Assembly (NCBI GenBank): GCA_045636065.1 | Contig: JAZTWW010000011.1 | Location: 1 to 54,644 of the forward strand | Direction: 5' to 3' | DNA length: 54,644 bases | Source: RGIG5050 sp045636065 | GTDB lineage: Bacteria > Verrucomicrobiota > Kiritimatiellia > RFP12 > UBA1067 | Shown: piece by piece, positions 11,736-19,368 of the stretch | How the letters are laid out: every line of letters starts with the position of its first letter | How positions within the stretch are numbered: position 1 is the stretch's first letter | The notes under the pieces: generated by a model | The model's database searches: none | The model's input: the letters and a program-made list of their open reading frames with translations, nothing else | What the model was told of the DNA's origin: nothing | Translations under genes and position numbers: made by a program

Positions 11736-14176
11736 ATCAGATCTCCTCCATTGGGGACAGTCCCCACTTCTTCGGCCCTTCCTTTGGGGACAGTCCCCAC
11801 TTCTTCGGCCCCTCCTTTGGGGACAGCCCCCGCTTCTCTGACCCTTCCTTTGGGGACCGTCCCCAGCCCGGTCTCCAATCCGCGAACCTCGGGCTCAAGA
11901 ACGATACCAAAGCGAAAATAGACTTTTCTGGCCATAAGCCGCGCCAAAGCGAGAATATCGCTCGAATTGCATCCCTCTCCCGCGGCTATTACGTTCGCAT
12001 GCCCCTCCCAGACATACGCCCCCCCGACGCGCATCGACTTAACCCCCGCCTCCTCAAGAAGATGCCCCGCAAAATCGCCTGGCGGATTCTTGAACACGCT
12101 GCCGCATGTCCTTGGCGGAAAAACCTTGCGTTTCGAAATATAATATTCGACAGAATGGATATTCTCGGGAGTCTGGCACCGTTTTTCGGGAGTCTGGCAC
12201 CATTCCTGAGGAGTCTGGCACCGTTTTTCATCGAGTTCGACCTCTTCGATAAGGCCGTCTATCGCGCTTGTCCTGTACCCGAAACCGCATTCGACCCCGG
12301 AAAGGCGCCTCCCGTCCGAGAGAGTGACGGACTTGACAAATTCGCCGATCGAGTGCCCGAAAGCTCCGGCATTCATCTTTACCCAGCCGCCAAAGGTCCC
12401 GGGGATACCGGCCATAAAAGCAAGAGCCGGCCTTGTCGCCATCACCTTGGCACCTGGTTCGGCCGCGTTGCCACTTGCCTTCACGACCGGTCTATCCGTC
12501 CAGCAGTCCGGCATCCATGTGTTCGACCCCATACCTATTATAATAGGATTGGTGCCAGACTCCTTAGAAATGGTGCCAGACTCCTTAAGAGAAGCGGTGC
12601 CAGACTCCTTGAAATTGGGGACAGTCCCCATGAAAAGGCTTTTTCCACCTGTCCTGTAGAAGGATAGACGCGAGAGGTCTGTCTCTACATAATTGGACTT
12701 TTGAGTCGAAAAATGCATCATATCGCGCTTTATCTCGGGAACGAGATTGATAATATCGCCGGCTCCCGCAAGGAGGACCACATCGCCACTTGCAGCCTTC
12801 AAACGGGCGTGGACCCATGCCTCCCTTGCCGATCTTGCCAAAATGACGTCATTATGACGTGTTTCTGCAAATTTTGCATAGAGATCGGCAATATCACCGC
12901 CCTCGATCGGTTCCTCGAAAGCGGGATAGACGGGTATTAGAACAATCTCGTCGGCGCCTTCAAAGGCGGAAGGGAAATCAGCTTGGAGCGCCTTTGTCCT
13001 TGAATACCTATGCGGCTGGAAAAGGGCTATGACCCGGCCCCGGCCGGCTTCCGCACGCGCCATATCCACGGCACACTTGAGTTCAGCTGGATGGTGGGCG
13101 TAGTCGGTGACGACCTTTACCCCGGCGGATTCCGCAACAAGTTCGAACCTTCTATCGGGAAGTTCAGCGACGGCCTTTGGCAGGGCGGCAATTATCGCCT
13201 CTTTTGAATACCCCCTTGAAAGCGCAACGGCCACGGCGCCAAGGGCATTGGAGATGTTGTGCCGCCCCTTCACCATTGCGGCGATCTCGGGCCAGTCGGC
13301 GAATCTGACATCGGCCCTTTCGTCAAACCCGAATGTCGTCACCTTGGGGACTGTCCCCAATTCCGCAGGGTCTACGCCCGGCTTTTGGGGGACTGTCCCC
13401 GTAAGAGAGGAGACTGTCCCCAAAACGAGGTCGGCAGCACGCCTGTGGTCCAGGGAGACTATCACCCCCCCCTGGGTCTGGGCTATTGCACGCCTATAAC
13501 AGTCAAAATACGCCTCTTCGCTTGAAAAATGCTCAAGATGGTCAAAATCGACGGCATTGAGGACAAGCGTCTTGGGGTGGTAGAGGGCAAGTGTGCCGTC
13601 GCTTTCATCCGCCTCGACTACGAACACCATCTTGGGGGACTGTCCCCACTTTTCAGGGATGTGGGCTACCGGCATCTCTCCCGTCTCGCCGCCGATGCAC
13701 CAGCCGACACCCGGGGGATGGGGACTGTCCCCGGTTTGGGAGGGTCTGTCCCCGGTTTTGGAGAGGCTGTCCCCAGTTTTGGAGGGACTGTCCCCAAGAA
13801 TGGCGAGAAGCTTTGCGATGAACGTACTGGTAGTCGTTTTGCCGTGGGTGCCGCAAACGGCTATCCCATCGTATTCGCCTACGAGCTCGGCCAGAACCTC
13901 GCCGCGCATACGTATGCGGACGGAACCGGTCCTTGCCTTGGCAAGTTCGGGATTGGATGCGGGGACGGCCGGTGTGACGATAAGCTCATCGATACCGTCA
14001 AGATGCGAGGGATCGTGGCCTTCGAAGACCTTGACGCCGTTGGCTTCGAGCCAGCGGGTGCGCGCGCCGGGATGGAGGTCGCATCCGGAAACCTCCAAAC
14101 CCCGGGCCTTTAAAATCATGGCGACGCCGGCCATGCCGACGCCGCCAACGCCCAGAAGGTGGACTCTATGGGACAC
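11732..14176 (-). CDS. murC/murB: MurC-MurB fusion: UDP-N-acetylmuramate-alanine ligase / UDP-N-acetylenolpyruvoylglucosamine reductase, riddled with in-frame repeats
   Basis: One 814-aa frame covers two peptidoglycan precursor steps. Residues 1-485 are MurC: GVGGVGMAG nucleotide fold, ATP loop CGTHGKTTT (108-116), EADESDGTL, DYAHHP and FQPHRYSRT. Residues about 490-770 are MurB: FYRTGG, FAD loop IIGMGSNT (546-553), catalytic-Ser CGSVFKNP (691-698) and a last acidic EPEV. Start is GTG at 14176, one base after the VOC stop; codons upstream in this frame belong to a shadow. Loops at residues 127-153, 176-181, 252-277, 517-544, 651-671 and 771-809 are made of the palindromic repeats described separately (GDSP, GQSP, GTVP, ESGT, CQTP peptides). 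The conserved catalytic motifs are spared. It is probably functional. Confidence 0.93.
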   Translation of the reverse strand: MSHRVHLLGVGGVGMAGVAMILKARGLEVSGCDLHPGARTRWLEANGVKVFEGHDPSHLDGIDELIVTPAVPASNPELAKARTGSVRIRMRGEVLAELVGEYDGIAVCGTHGKTTTSTFIAKLLAILGDSPSKTGDSLSKTGDRPSQTGDSPHPPGVGWCIGGETGEMPVAHIPEKWGQSPKMVFVVEADESDGTLALYHPKTLVLNAVDFDHLEHFSSEEAYFDCYRRAIAQTQGGVIVSLDHRRAADLVLGTVSSLTGTVPQKPGVDPAELGTVPKVTTFGFDERADVRFADWPEIAAMVKGRHNISNALGAVAVALSRGYSKEAIIAALPKAVAELPDRRFELVAESAGVKVVTDYAHHPAELKCAVDMARAEAGRGRVIALFQPHRYSRTKALQADFPSAFEGADEIVLIPVYPAFEEPIEGGDIADLYAKFAETRHNDVILARSAREAWVHARLKAASGDVVLLAGAGDIINLVPEIKRDMMHFSTQKSNYVETDLSRLSFYRTGGKSLFMGTVPNFKESGTASLKESGTISKESGTNPIIIGMGSNTWMPDCWTDRPVVKASGNAAEPGAKVMATRPALAFMAGIPGTFGGWVKMNAGAFGHSIGEFVKSVTLSDGRRLSGVECGFGYRTSAIDGLIEEVELDEKRCQTPQEWCQTPEKRCQTPENIHSVEYYISKRKVFPPRTCGSVFKNPPGDFAGHLLEEAGVKSMRVGGAYVWEGHANVIAAGEGCNSSDILALARLMARKVYFRFGIVLEPEVRGLETGLGTVPKGRVREAGAVPKGGAEEVGTVPKGRAEEVGTVPNGGDLI
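11752..11865. repeat. Palindrome array A1: four copies, exact 33-bp period
   Basis: TGGGGACAGTCCCCA-type palindromes begin at 11752, 11785, 11818 (decayed) and 11851 (one changed centre base). The period is 33 bp (11 codons) and encodes four GTVP/GAVP-K-G-x-x-x-E-x units at the C-terminus of MurB. Confidence 0.9.
12168..12222. repeat. Sister-motif array B1: three copies, 21-bp period
   Basis: GGAGTCTGGCACC at 12168-12180, 12189-12201 and 12210-12222, exactly 21 bp apart. Read on the coding strand as GGTGCCAGACTCC it gives three CQTP heptapeptides in a MurB loop just before the YYISKRKVFPP strand. Confidence 0.9.
12551..12630. repeat. Mixed array B2: three sister motifs in opposite orientation plus one palindrome
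   Basis: GGTGCCAGACTCC at 12551-12563, 12572-12584 and 12596-12608 (spacing 21 and 24), then TGGGGACAGTCCCCA at 12616-12630. Orientation is opposite to array B1, so the coding strand reads K-E-S-G-T units. It replaces the MurB stretch between FYRTGGKSLF and the FAD loop. Confidence 0.9.
13344..13424. repeat. Palindrome array A2: three copies in the MurC domain
   Basis: TTGGGGACTGTCCCCAA at 13344-13360, GGGGACTGTCCCC at 13388-13400 and a one-armed copy ending at 13421 (42 and 21 bp steps). The encoded stretch has GTVS, GTVP and GTVP units around residues 252-277. Confidence 0.85.
13635..13795. repeat. Palindrome array A3: one copy plus four at 21-bp period in the MurC domain
   Basis: A perfect copy at 13635-13647 (coding WGQSP, the third reading frame) and a perfect one at 13720-13732, followed by three copies decayed in one arm ending at 13753, 13774 and 13795, each 21 bp on. 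The coding strand reads GDSP-x-x-T heptapeptides at residues 127-153, directly after the MurC ATP-loop helix. Confidence 0.88.
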
Positions 14177-14177
14177 C

Positions 14178-14558
14178 TTACTTGGGATCCGCGAAGATCG
14201 AGTTCGCGCGGTGGCAGAACTGGATCGCGACGCCCCACGGGTCGCGGACGATCGCCATGTCGAAACCGGGCTTGTGGACAAGCTGCTCCGTCGTGGCGCC
14301 GGCCTTCTCAAGGCGAGCGACGACCGCATCCACGTCATCCGCGAGGAATGCGACGTGAAGCGTCATCGAATTCATGGCCTTGTAGTCGGGAGCGGCGGCA
14401 GTCTCGCCCGTGCGATAGATCTCAAGGCAGTTCTTGCCCGTGTCGTCCACGAGGAACCCGGGGTTCACCGGAGAGCGGCGAAGGCCGAGATTCTCGCACC
14501 ACCAGTCCTTGAACGCCTCGGCGTCAGGGACATCGATCGCAAAATGTTCAATCTGCAT
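14178..14558 (-). CDS. VOC (glyoxalase/bleomycin resistance) family protein
   Basis: A 126-aa vicinal-oxygen-chelate protein with the two beta-alpha-beta-beta-beta halves: IEHFAIDVPDAEAFKDWW opens the first and SMTLHVAFLADDVDAVVARLE the second, ending in DPWGVAIQFCHR. Candidate metal ligands are His5, Glu55-like EIYR and His81-like LHVAF, but the substrate cannot be told. The ATG at 14558 follows AAAGGGG. It sits 27 bases after yebC and one base before the murCB GTG, so it is inside a cell-wall transcription unit for no obvious reason. Confidence 0.8.
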   Translation of the reverse strand: MQIEHFAIDVPDAEAFKDWWCENLGLRRSPVNPGFLVDDTGKNCLEIYRTGETAAAPDYKAMNSMTLHVAFLADDVDAVVARLEKAGATTEQLVHKPGFDMAIVRDPWGVAIQFCHRANSIFADPK

Positions 14559-14585
14559 TTTTCACCCCTTTCACTTCAATGAGGC

Positions 14586-15350
14586 TCACTCGGCCGCGAG
14601 GGCCGCATCGACCTCGTCCGTCGTTTCCATGTTCGTGTAGACGTCCTGAACGTCTTCAAGATCCTCAAGCATGTCGACGAACTTGTTGATCGCCCTGGCG
14701 ACGGCGACGTCGGAAACGGGGGCCGTCATGTTGGGGATGAGTGCGCGGTCGGCGGAGTTCTCTTCATCGACTGCGATGCCGGCGCCCTTGACGGCCTCCA
14801 TGACCGTTGTGAAATCGGCGGGCTGGCACTTGACGGTGAAGCCGCCGTCCTCGGCGACGACATCCTCGGCGCCCGCTTCAAGCGCGACTTCCATGACCTT
14901 GTCCTCGTCGAGACCGTCGGCCGCGGGAATCATGATCTGGCCCATGCGGTCGAAAAGCCTGACGGCCGCGCCCTGCTTGGCGAGCTCGGTGCCGTTCTTC
15001 TTGAAGACGTTGCTGACTTCGGCTGCGGCGCGGTTCTTGTTGTCGGTGAGAACCGTGCAGACGATGGCGATTCCGCCCTTGATGCCCTCGTACATCGCAT
15101 CGACGAGCGCCGCGCTCTCAAGCTCGCCGGTGCCCTTCTTGATAGCGCGCTCGATGTTGTCGTTCGGCATCTGAGCGGCCTTCGCCTTGGCGATCAGCGT
15201 ACGGAGCGTCGGGTTGGTGCTTGGATCACCGCCTTTCGCCTTGACGACAATGGTGATCTCCTTGCCGATCTTCGAAAAGATCTTGCCCTTCTTAGCATCC
15301 GCCGCGCCTTTCGCGCGCTTGATAGTCGCCCAGTGGCTGTGACCCGACAT
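14586..15350 (-). CDS. yebC: YebC/PmpR-family protein (TACO1 homologue)
   Basis: 254 aa. MSGHSHWATIKRAKGAADAKKGKIFSK-type N-terminus is diagnostic (first residues MSGHSHWATIKR, then KIFSKIGKEI). RAIKKGTGE and a central YEGIKGGIA(I)V follow. Members act as transcription regulators in some bacteria and as translation factors at proline-rich stretches in others. Length is normal. It is first in the yebC-VOC-murCB-radical SAM unit and has a strong upstream promoter with a roughly 70-base leader containing a GCGCT/AGCGC hairpin. Confidence 0.95.
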   Translation of the reverse strand: MSGHSHWATIKRAKGAADAKKGKIFSKIGKEITIVVKAKGGDPSTNPTLRTLIAKAKAAQMPNDNIERAIKKGTGELESAALVDAMYEGIKGGIAIVCTVLTDNKNRAAAEVSNVFKKNGTELAKQGAAVRLFDRMGQIMIPAADGLDEDKVMEVALEAGAEDVVAEDGGFTVKCQPADFTTVMEAVKGAGIAVDEENSADRALIPNMTAPVSDVAVARAINKFVDMLEDLEDVQDVYTNMETTDEVDAALAAE

Positions 15351-15423
15351 TTCTCTACTCTCTTTCCGCGCTTAGGAGCGCTTTTATGAAAAACCTGCCT
15401 TCGCTTGACAGAAAATCTAGGAT

Positions 15424-15452
15424 ATTATACAAAAATCGCTTGAAGATTGCAA
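15424..15452 (-). promoter_or_regulatory. yebC operon promoter
   Basis: Minus strand -35 TTGCAA (15452-15447), spacer 17, -10 TATAAT (15429-15424). It lies in the 135-base gap between rpe and yebC. Confidence 0.75.
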
Positions 15453-15485
15453 CCAGATAAGTTAAAAAGTTTCCAAATGGCGGAC

Positions 15486-16172
15486 TTAGGCGCTACGTGA
15501 GCGGAGAATCGCCTCAAGAGACGACCTTAGCCTCGCGATTTCGCCTTTCATGTCGCTCTGGCGGTAGAGATAGCTGCCGGCGACCACCATGTTCGCCCCC
15601 GCCTCGACGGCAAGCGCGGAAGTCTCGAAATTGGCTCCGCCGTCTATCATGATACCGGTCTCTGTGCGGCCGAGCGAATCGAGAGCCTTTCTAAGCTCCG
15701 TTATCTTGCCGAGGCACTCGTGGATGAACGACTGCCCGCCGTACCCCGGATGGACCGTCATGACGAGGAACTCGTCTGCCTCGCCAAGATACGGCACGAT
15801 GCGCGAAAATGGCGTTTCGGGGTTGAGGACGAGCGCCGCCGTCACGCCCCTTGAGCGGATGTCCGCAAGCGTATCGTGGACGTCCACATCGGCCTCCACA
15901 TGGATCTGGATCGTCTGGGCACCCGCCTTCACGAACTTTTCGATGTAGAGGTCGGGGCGCGACATCATAAGGTGGACGTGGCGCCTCAAACCCGGCGAGA
16001 CGCGGCGGGAAAGCGCCACCACATCGGGGCCGAAGGACATGTTCGGCACGAAGTGCGGATCCATTATGTCAAGGTGGAGCTCGTCGGCCCCGGCGTCTTC
16101 GGCACGGGCGATCTCGTCCGCAAGGCGGCCGAAGTCGGCCGCGAGGAGCGATGGAAGGATCTCTATTTTCAT
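15486..16172 (-). CDS. rpe: Ribulose-phosphate 3-epimerase
   Basis: Pentose-phosphate enzyme interconverting ribulose 5-P and xylulose 5-P. The 228-aa TIM barrel shows ILPSLLAADFGRL, HLDIMDPHFVPNMSFG (metal and catalytic Asp), HLMMSRPDLYI, MTVHPGYGGQSFI and IDGGANFETS, all RPE signatures. The ATG at 16172 is preceded by AAAGGGG about ten bases away; the long open frame upstream is a shadow of murJ. It is the last gene of the rpsO-pnp-ABC-murJ unit, 68 bases after murJ. Confidence 0.95.
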   Translation of the reverse strand: MKIEILPSLLAADFGRLADEIARAEDAGADELHLDIMDPHFVPNMSFGPDVVALSRRVSPGLRRHVHLMMSRPDLYIEKFVKAGAQTIQIHVEADVDVHDTLADIRSRGVTAALVLNPETPFSRIVPYLGEADEFLVMTVHPGYGGQSFIHECLGKITELRKALDSLGRTETGIMIDGGANFETSALAVEAGANMVVAGSYLYRQSDMKGEIARLRSSLEAILRSRSA

Positions 16173-16240
16173 GTTGGAGGCACCCCTTTTTAGAAACTTG
16201 CCTTTCAGCATTGGTTGTACAGGATCAAGGCGCGCTTTTT

Positions 16241-17800
16241 TCAGCGGCCGTGGCGCAGCTCCCTGAAGAGCATCTTGAGCGAACTGCGGTCGAAAATCGC
16301 CTCGATCGCCAGGTAGACGACGGCGCCGAAAGGTATGATGATGGCGAGCTTGGGCCCCATGGCGAAAGAGCGTGCCGTGAGGAAATCCCTCGCGAGAGCT
16401 ATGACGACCGACATCGCAAGGGCCGACAAGACCATCTTCCCGACCGGCCGGATGAGAGCGCGCATCCCCAAGGGCCCGTTGCGCCTCGATGCTATGACTG
16501 CAAGCCATACGCAGCTCGCCGCCGAACAGACGACGGTGGACGCGGCAAGCCCGACGTGCCGGAACTCGACCGGAAGGAGCCATACCGAAAGGACATTGAG
16601 CGTCGCGTTGGCGAAGACCATCCTGACGGCCACCTTGAGAGGAGTCTTCATGTCCTTCTGGGCGTGGAACCAGGGGGTGATCGTCTTCATGAAGCAGAAG
16701 AACGAAAGCCCGACGGAATAGCATGCCACGGCATTTGCGACCCTGATGACGGCCGCGTCGTCGAACGCGCCGCCCTTGTAGATGAGCGATGTTATGTCCG
16801 GCGAAAGCGACACGAGGCCTGTCGCCGCAGGAAGGACGACGAAAAGCATGCTCCTCGTACTCGATATGAAAGACTCGCGCGCCGAGGCCACATCCCCCTT
16901 CGCGAACGCGGCGCTGAACGTGGGCAGAAGGACAGTCCCGAAAGCGGTCCCCACTATCCCCAACGGAAGCTCCATGAGCCTGTCCGCATAGCCTATTACG
17001 CCAGCCGCCCACGGGCTCGCCCACTGTGCGAGGATCTGGTCCAGAAGGTAGTTTATCTGCACCGCCCCCGCGCCTATGCAGGCTACGGCCATGTTGCGCC
17101 AGACGAGCTTCACGGGGGCGTCGCTCCAGCCCTTGAAGACCGGCTTGGGCGCAATGCCCTTCTTCGCCATCCCCCGGAACATGAATGACATCTGCACGAA
17201 ACCCGCGAGAAGTATCGCAACGCACACGATCTCGATCCTCGCGGTGACCGAAAGCCCCGGGAAGAAGCAGACCGCCCCAAGGCCGGCTATCCAGAATACG
17301 TTGAGGATGCTCGGCATCATCGCCGCCGCCGCGAAGCGCCCGAACGCATTGAGAACGCCCATCCCGAACGCGCCCGCGCATATGAAAAGCATGTACGGAA
17401 TCAAAAGGCGCGTGAGTCTCAGCGTAAGCCTCGCCCTGTCGCTTAAAAGGTCCTCCCAGAAGAGTGCGCCCGTTATGCCGATCACGGAGAGCGCCACGAC
17501 GCTCGCGAGCATCAGTACGGCCATGGTAAGGACGGCCCTCGCCAGATGCCTTGCCCTTTCAAGCGAAGCGTCGGCCTCAAGCTCCCCCCTGAAAACGGGG
17601 ACGAACGCCGCCGTGAGCGCGCCCTCGCCGAAGAGGCGACGCGCCATATTGGGAATCGCGAACGCTAGCGCAAACGCGCTCTGCTCCCAGCCCGCGCCGA
17701 TGAGCCGGCTCTGGAACATCTCTCTCACAAGCCCAAGCACCCTGCTCAGGCTCGTGAACGCCGCCACGACGGCCGTATTCTTAAGTACGTGATGCGACAT
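16241..17800 (-). CDS. murJ: Lipid II flippase MurJ (MviN)
   Basis: A 519-aa MOP-superfamily flippase with about 13-14 membrane segments. The N-terminus S-x-x-S-R-V-L-G-L-V-R-E is the MurJ signature, followed by AFAIPNMARRLFGEGALTAAFVPVF, which carries the essential arginines of the cavity. It flips lipid II across the inner membrane for wall synthesis. The start overlaps the ABC permease by 20 bases, so it is translated as part of the pnp-ABC-murJ-rpe string. Ends in a basic SLKMLFRELRHGR tail. Confidence 0.95.
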   Translation of the reverse strand: MSHHVLKNTAVVAAFTSLSRVLGLVREMFQSRLIGAGWEQSAFALAFAIPNMARRLFGEGALTAAFVPVFRGELEADASLERARHLARAVLTMAVLMLASVVALSVIGITGALFWEDLLSDRARLTLRLTRLLIPYMLFICAGAFGMGVLNAFGRFAAAAMMPSILNVFWIAGLGAVCFFPGLSVTARIEIVCVAILLAGFVQMSFMFRGMAKKGIAPKPVFKGWSDAPVKLVWRNMAVACIGAGAVQINYLLDQILAQWASPWAAGVIGYADRLMELPLGIVGTAFGTVLLPTFSAAFAKGDVASARESFISSTRSMLFVVLPAATGLVSLSPDITSLIYKGGAFDDAAVIRVANAVACYSVGLSFFCFMKTITPWFHAQKDMKTPLKVAVRMVFANATLNVLSVWLLPVEFRHVGLAASTVVCSAASCVWLAVIASRRNGPLGMRALIRPVGKMVLSALAMSVVIALARDFLTARSFAMGPKLAIIIPFGAVVYLAIEAIFDRSSLKMLFRELRHGR

Positions 17801-18584
17801 GGGTTGCGAGATCGAAGGTTAGAGCCGCCAAGACCGCCACGGCGCTTCCGGGAAGGCCTAACGCCGCCTCGGCCGCAAGACCGGCAAGCCCGGATGCGAG
17901 GGAAAACGCGCCCGCAAGGGCCATCTGGACGGGAAGGCGCCCCGTAAGGCGGCCTGCGGCGACGGCCGGTATCGCCAGAAAGGCTATCGCAAGGAGGATT
18001 CCGACGGTGTAGGCGAGCATCGCGACGGTAAGGGCGGTAAGGACGTTGAAGACGACCTCCCAGACACGCACATTGACGCCCCTCAGGCCCGCAAGCTCCC
18101 TATCGAAAGCGCATGCGAGAAGCTTGTTGTACCCGAGCCACACCGCGAAGACAACCGCAGGAACGAGAGCCGCGAACTGGAGAAGCCTCGCGCCCTCCAC
18201 CTCCATCACGCTACCGAGGAGGTACTCTTCAAGCTCGACGATGTCCCCTGTGGACCAGGCCATAAGGAGCATGCCTATCGCAAACCCGCCCGACCACACT
18301 CCGCTCAACGCCGCGTCGGCCCTCGATCCGGCCTTGCGGGAGACGTGGGAGAGGATGAGAGCTGCGGCGACGGCCACGAGTATGCTGCCCGCGAAAGGCG
18401 AAAGGAATGAAATGCCGCACTTCGCCTCAAGGGCGATCGAAAGGCCAATGCCGGCGAGCATGCTGTGGCTCACGGCCCCGGCCATGTATGTCGCGCGCCT
18501 GGCCACCACGAGCGGCCCCACCGCCCCTGATGCGACGCTCGCGAGGAAAAGCGCCAGAACGGGGAGTATCCAGCTATTTGGCAT
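17781..18584 (-). CDS. Metal ABC transporter permease (ZnuB/MntB type)
   Basis: A 267-aa ABC-3 family permease with about eight membrane segments: ARRATYMAGAVSHSMLAGIGL is the family's conserved first loop and the cytoplasmic FDRELAGLRGVNVRVWE coupling helix follows. Start is the ATG at 18584, after GGGGTG, eleven bases inside the ATPase gene; the longer open frame is a shadow. Family members import Zn2+, Mn2+ or Fe2+. The metal cannot be decided, and no solute-binding protein gene lies in the window, so it must be encoded elsewhere. Confidence 0.87.
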   Translation of the reverse strand: MPNSWILPVLALFLASVASGAVGPLVVARRATYMAGAVSHSMLAGIGLSIALEAKCGISFLSPFAGSILVAVAAALILSHVSRKAGSRADAALSGVWSGGFAIGMLLMAWSTGDIVELEEYLLGSVMEVEGARLLQFAALVPAVVFAVWLGYNKLLACAFDRELAGLRGVNVRVWEVVFNVLTALTVAMLAYTVGILLAIAFLAIPAVAAGRLTGRLPVQMALAGAFSLASGLAGLAAEAALGLPGSAVAVLAALTFDLATHVASRT

Positions 18585-19368
18585 GGCAGCACCCCGCCGA
18601 TTGGCACCACCCGCCCACGCTGCAATGGTGGTGGGTGAGCGATGCAAGCGACGAGCCGAAGCTCGTCTTGAAAGTTTCGCTTGCGACCTCTCCGAGCCTG
18701 TGCATCCCTGCCGTCCGGTTGACGCAGAGAACGTGCGTCGCGTGCTCGGTGACGACCGCCAGGTTGTGGCTCACCATGAGAACCGGCATCGTCGAGGAAA
18801 GCTCCTTGAAAAGGTCGTAGAGGCGGGCCGTATGCTCGGGATCGACGTTGGCCACGGGCTCGTCGAGCAGAAGAAGCTCCGGTTCCGCCGCAAGCGCCTG
18901 GGCAATGAGAACGCGCTGGCGCTCCCCGCCCGAAAGCGACGCGAATGGCTGCTTGAGGCGGCAGTCCATGCCGACGCGCCCAAGCGCCCTTCTCGCAAGC
19001 TCCAGGTCCCTGGAGCCGTACCTGAACCTTATCCTGCCGCAGCGGCCCATCAGAACAGCCTCGAAGACGTTCAGCGGAAACCTGGGATCGACGTTCACCG
19101 TCTGGGGAACGTATCCAACCCTCCGCCTGGCGTCTCCAGGCTCGGCCCCGAGGACCGATATGCTGCCGCAGGCAGGTTTCAGGGCACCGAGCAGAAGCTT
19201 GAGAAGAGTCGTCTTCCCGCCTCCGTTCGGGCCCACTACAGCCACGAGCTCGCGCGCGCCAACCGTGAACGATACGTCGTGAAGCACCTCCTGCCCTGGG
19301 TAGAAGAAGCAGACGTTCGATACGGATATGGCTGGCGCGTCGATGCTCATGGCCTGGGGCAAGGGCAT
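18574..19368 (-). CDS. Metal ABC transporter ATPase (ZnuC/MntA type) with His/Cys-rich tail
   Basis: 264 aa. Walker A GPNGGGKTT, signature LSGGERQR, Walker B LLLLDEP and the switch His in VSHNL are all intact. ATG at 19368 shares one base with the pnp stop (TAATG) and has AGAGG upstream. The last twenty residues hold His246-248, Cys249, Cys255, Cys260, Cys261 and His262, a metal-ligand cluster not needed by the ATPase fold that could sense the transported ion. The 3' end overlaps the permease start by eleven bases. Coupling of a metal importer to pnp is unusual. Confidence 0.87.
   Translation of the reverse strand: MPLPQAMSIDAPAISVSNVCFFYPGQEVLHDVSFTVGARELVAVVGPNGGGKTTLLKLLLGALKPACGSISVLGAEPGDARRRVGYVPQTVNVDPRFPLNVFEAVLMGRCGRIRFRYGSRDLELARRALGRVGMDCRLKQPFASLSGGERQRVLIAQALAAEPELLLLDEPVANVDPEHTARLYDLFKELSSTMPVLMVSHNLAVVTEHATHVLCVNRTAGMHRLGEVASETFKTSFGSSLASLTHHHCSVGGWCQSAGCCHAK

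Noticed and set aside
12701..12940. Short plus-strand ORFs across murC/murB that would make the repeats intergenic
   Set aside because: They lack ribosome sites and cross conserved MurC/MurB motifs on the other strand.
15430..15485. Terminator after rpe
   Set aside because: Only a weak AAGT/ACTT stem precedes the T-run; too poor to call.
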